Source: Planctomycetota bacterium
GTDB lineage: Bacteria > Planctomycetota > Phycisphaerae > Tepidisphaerales > Tepidisphaeraceae
Reading direction: 5' to 3'
Length of the DNA stretch: 7,715 nucleotides
Assembly (NCBI GenBank): GCA_029777755.1
Contig: JAKORQ010000292.1
Span: 1-7,715 of the forward strand
Part shown: positions 5,645 to 7,715 of the stretch, one piece after another
Position numbering within the stretch: the stretch's first letter is position 1
How the letters are laid out: every line of letters starts with the position of its first letter
Notes under the pieces: model-generated
What the model was told of the DNA's origin: nothing
What the model saw: only the letters and a program-made list of their open reading frames with translations
Database searches by the model: none
Position numbers and translations under genes: made by a program

Positions 5645-6385
5645 ATGAAGTATTTGCTGCACGCATGTGTGTTGTCTTTGTCCATGCTGTTCGCCGGCGC
5701 GGCGTTTGCCCAGCCGACCCCGTATCCCGAGCAGAATAGCGATTACCCCGGCAAGGGCGTGGTTCGCAAGTTCAAGTGGATGGAAGATAACCGTAACCAC
5801 TACTGGACGCTCCGCGAGAAGGACCAGGGCAAGGTCGTCTTCGTCGGCGATTCGCTCACGCAGGGCTGGAAGACGCTCAACAAGGATCTGCCTGAATTTC
5901 CCTCGGCCAATCGCGGTATCGGAGGCGATGTCAGCCGCGGAGTGCTCTTCCGCTTCAAGGAGGATGTTCTCGATCTGAACCCGCGGGCCGTGGTGCTCCA
6001 TATCGGCATCAACGACCTGACCGCCCATGGCAAGCCGGCCGACACTCTCCACAACATCTCGCTGATGCTGGATATGTGCAAGGAGCACAACGAGAAGATG
6101 CCGGTGATCCTCTGCACCGTGCCCATGACCCAGAACCCCAAGGCGCCGGTGAAGGAGAACGACTGGAAGGCGCTCAACGCCGGCATCCGTGAGCTGGCCG
6201 CCAGCCGCGAGAATGTCGAGCTGTGCGACCTTGAGAAGGCGCTGCTGGATGCCGAGGGCAACTTCGACCCGACCAACTACCGCGATGACCAGCTCCACGT
6301 CGCCGCACCCGGCTACGAGAAGTGGAAGGCCGCCCTCAAGCCGCTGCTGGAGAAGGTGCTGGCCGAGCCGGATCCGCAGAACTGA
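5645..6385 (+). CDS. Secreted SGNH/GDSL-family hydrolase (esterase/lipase-like)
   Basis: This is a 246-residue exported hydrolase. The first 22 residues form a classical signal peptide: MKYLLHA, a hydrophobic core, then an AFA site before Gln23; there is no lipobox. The mature protein carries the SGNH blocks in order: VFVGDSLTQGW with nucleophile Ser70, NRGIGGD with oxyanion Gly91, GIND with Asn123, and DQLH with Asp215 and His218 completing the triad. Length and layout resemble the PAF-acetylhydrolase/rhamnogalacturonan-acetylesterase-like GDSL group, which removes acyl groups from carbohydrates or lipids outside the cytoplasm. A deacetylase acting on hemicellulose would fit the neighbourhood but is inference. 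ATG 5645 follows AAGGGA by 7 nt. A strong terminator begins 28 nt after the stop. Confidence 0.9.
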   Translation: MKYLLHACVLSLSMLFAGAAFAQPTPYPEQNSDYPGKGVVRKFKWMEDNRNHYWTLREKDQGKVVFVGDSLTQGWKTLNKDLPEFPSANRGIGGDVSRGVLFRFKEDVLDLNPRAVVLHIGINDLTAHGKPADTLHNISLMLDMCKEHNEKMPVILCTVPMTQNPKAPVKENDWKALNAGIRELAASRENVELCDLEKALLDAEGNFDPTNYRDDQLHVAAPGYEKWKAALKPLLEKVLAEPDPQN

Positions 6386-6413
6386 TCGATCGGCTTGAGT
6401 ACCGTGATGAAGT

Positions 6414-6445
6414 AAAGCCTCCCGCACTACGCGGGAGGCTTTTTC
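6414..6445 (+). terminator. Rho-independent terminator after the SGNH hydrolase
   Basis: A perfect 12-bp stem (AAAGCCTCCCGC at 6414-6425 with GCGGGAGGCTTT at 6431-6442) encloses a 5-nt loop, with a run of five T at 6440-6444. On the minus strand the T-run is only three long, so it would stop the convergent UroD-like transcript less well. Confidence 0.93.
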
Positions 6446-6562
6446 ATTCGCCAGTTCTTCCGCACGCCACGTGCTGTATACCTTACCGGGTTGGGATTTT
6501 CGCTCGGTCCGCCGGTATCTCACCGCGCAGGCACAGGCATTAGAGATATCTTCGTCTTGCGT

Positions 6563-7612
6563 TTATCTGACGCACATCTTCTCTTTCGCGTAGTGGTACA
6601 GCGCGTGCGCCTCGTCGATGCTCTTGGCCTGTAGCGTGATCTTCAGGCCGCGGGGGTCGAGCTCTTTCAGCAGCATGTTCAGTTCTTCGCGGGTGATTGG
6701 GTGTTCCCAGTTGGACATTTGCAGGCGGATGTTGGCCTGCTGGACCTGCTGCCCGGCCCTGATCAGTGCGGGCATCGCCGGGCCGGAGGGGTCGTTGGAG
6801 AGTTCGAGGGCCTTCAGGCCGGGAATTTCCAGGACAGCCGGCAGGCAGGGAAGCGCGCCTGAGTGCAAATGCAGGTAGGCGGTGTCGAGCTTGGGCATGA
6901 TCTGGCTGTCGGCCGGCAGGAAGAACTCGCGGAAGTGCTCCTCGCCAACCAGGGCGGCGAAATCCTCCGAGTAGCAGACGGACTTGCCAGGCATCCAGGT
7001 GCGCATCCAGTCGGCCATGCCCTCGGTCAGGCCGGCCGCGCGGATCATCCTCACCTGCTCATCGAACACATCATGGAACAGCTTCACGGCATCGGCCGCC
7101 CGCGCCTTAACCTCCTCGGGATGCTCGACAAGGTCCATGGCCAGCGTTTCCGGCCCGAGCATGGCCGAGAGAATATCCATCGGCCCGACCATCACGCAGG
7201 CCGCGGGCAGGTAGGTGTCCCAGCTCCAGTTTTCCAGCAGGGGCTTCATCCGCTCGACGAACTTCTTCCAGAGCGGATGGCCGGTGTCGAAGGGCTTGAG
7301 TTTCAGCTCGACCACAGATGATGCGCAGGGGATCGACCAGGTGGTTCGCCCGTCATACTCGAAGCCGGCGCCGGCCAGGGTGGGGATAAAGGCGGTGCCG
7401 AAATCTGGGTAGGCGACAGGCACGTCGTCGGCCGGGATAACGGCTCCTGCCCGCAGGTTGGCGATCTTGCGCTCGACAATCTCGTGAGGGCTGACATCAA
7501 CATCCATCCCGCCACAGGGGAACTTTATGGGGGCGAAGGTTCCAACCAGCGGGCGGGTATTCTCACGACGCCACCATTGCATCTGCAGCTCGATCGTCTC
7601 GCGGATGGTCAT
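6563..7612 (-). CDS. Uroporphyrinogen decarboxylase (UroD/MtaA-like) family protein
   Basis: This 349-residue protein is a UroD-fold (beta/alpha)8 barrel of the branch related to corrinoid methyltransferases rather than a housekeeping HemE. Visible landmarks, counted from ATG 7612, are MTIRETIELQM at the start, a VMVGPMDI segment near 140-147, YSEDFAALV (214-222) followed by FREFFLP, and YLHLHSGALP (246-255). In MtaA-type enzymes the last position usually reads HxCG and supplies zinc ligands; here it is His248-x-His250. The arginine-rich N-terminal motif of true HemE was not seen. Related proteins transfer methyl groups between a substrate, a corrinoid protein and a thiol or folate, but many members of this branch have no known reaction. 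ATG 7612 is preferred because MTIRE is a natural family start; an in-frame GTG at 7642 would add 10 residues but has no Shine-Dalgarno site. The gene converges on the SGNH gene with 177 bp between stops. Confidence 0.85.
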   Translation of the reverse strand: MTIRETIELQMQWWRRENTRPLVGTFAPIKFPCGGMDVDVSPHEIVERKIANLRAGAVIPADDVPVAYPDFGTAFIPTLAGAGFEYDGRTTWSIPCASSVVELKLKPFDTGHPLWKKFVERMKPLLENWSWDTYLPAACVMVGPMDILSAMLGPETLAMDLVEHPEEVKARAADAVKLFHDVFDEQVRMIRAAGLTEGMADWMRTWMPGKSVCYSEDFAALVGEEHFREFFLPADSQIMPKLDTAYLHLHSGALPCLPAVLEIPGLKALELSNDPSGPAMPALIRAGQQVQQANIRLQMSNWEHPITREELNMLLKELDPRGLKITLQAKSIDEAHALYHYAKEKMCVR

Positions 7613-7662
7613 GACTTTCTCGGTCCTGTCGCCAGTGATCACATGATGCCCGTGAGCGGATC

Positions 7663-7668
7663 ATCATA
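7663..7668 (-). promoter_or_regulatory. Possible -10 box of the UroD-like gene
   Basis: TATGAT on the minus strand differs from TATAAT at one position and lies about 50 nt before ATG 7612. The -35 candidate 17 nt further upstream (CTAGCA) is poor, so this is tentative. Nothing else is recognisable between 7643 and 7715. Confidence 0.3.
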
Positions 7669-7715
7669 CGCGGAAAATTGCGTTCTGCTAGATGAGTTGA
7701 CCGGGGTGGCTACCA

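Noticed and set aside
6484..6517. TACCGG...CCGGTA inverted repeat as terminator for the minus-strand gene
   Set aside because: Only 6 bp with a 22-nt loop and no following T-run; probably chance.
5627..6523. Minus-strand open frame of 298 codons
   Set aside because: It is antisense to the SGNH hydrolase, whose signal peptide and four catalytic blocks are intact, and it crosses the terminator hairpin.

Overview
The window reads as chromosomal DNA from a GC-rich, free-living heterotrophic bacterium that lives on plant polysaccharides. The gene families (GH10 xylanase, a clan GH-A glycosidase, an RraA-type aldolase, PhyH dioxygenase, secreted SGNH hydrolase, UroD-like protein) and the style of the intergenic repeats resemble the PVC superphylum (Verrucomicrobia, Lentisphaerae, Planctomycetes) or related uncultured phyla such as Sumerlaeota or Hydrogenedentes. 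That placement is an impression, not a demonstration. Strong Shine-Dalgarno sites precede most starts.

Region 1 (1-3513, + strand) is a tight four-gene cluster, almost certainly one operon. It holds the C-terminal half of a GH10 xylanase-like protein cut by the window edge, an SDR oxidoreductase 2 nt later, a GH39-like glycoside hydrolase 17 nt later, and an RraA/HMG-aldolase family protein 24 nt later. Together they suggest cleavage of a xylan-type glycan, followed by NAD(P)-dependent oxidation of a released sugar or alcohol and a retro-aldol or decarboxylation step.

Region 2 (3567-3966, + strand) is a self-contained transcription unit for ribosomal protein bS18 (rpsR). It has a near-consensus promoter, a Shine-Dalgarno site and a perfect 11-bp-stem terminator. 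The gene stands apart from the usual rpsF-ssb-rpsR-rplI cluster and encodes a protein with no cysteine.

Region 3 (3967-4611) has no convincing gene. It holds a nested inverted-repeat structure. An outer pair of about 33-bp arms (4039-4071 and 4446-4477) encloses an inner inverted pair of hairpin units (4183-4213 and 4378-4407) that share flanks and loop but carry different, complementary stems. A decayed third hairpin unit lies at 4091-4115. This is the least explained part of the window.

Region 4 (4624-6445, + strand) holds a phytanoyl-CoA-dioxygenase-family Fe(II)/2-oxoglutarate enzyme and an exported SGNH/GDSL hydrolase, closed by a perfect 12-bp-stem terminator. Region 5 (6563-7612, - strand) is a convergent UroD/methyltransferase-like gene whose metal-site motif reads HxH. 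No tRNA, rRNA, CRISPR array, transposase or phage gene was recognised.
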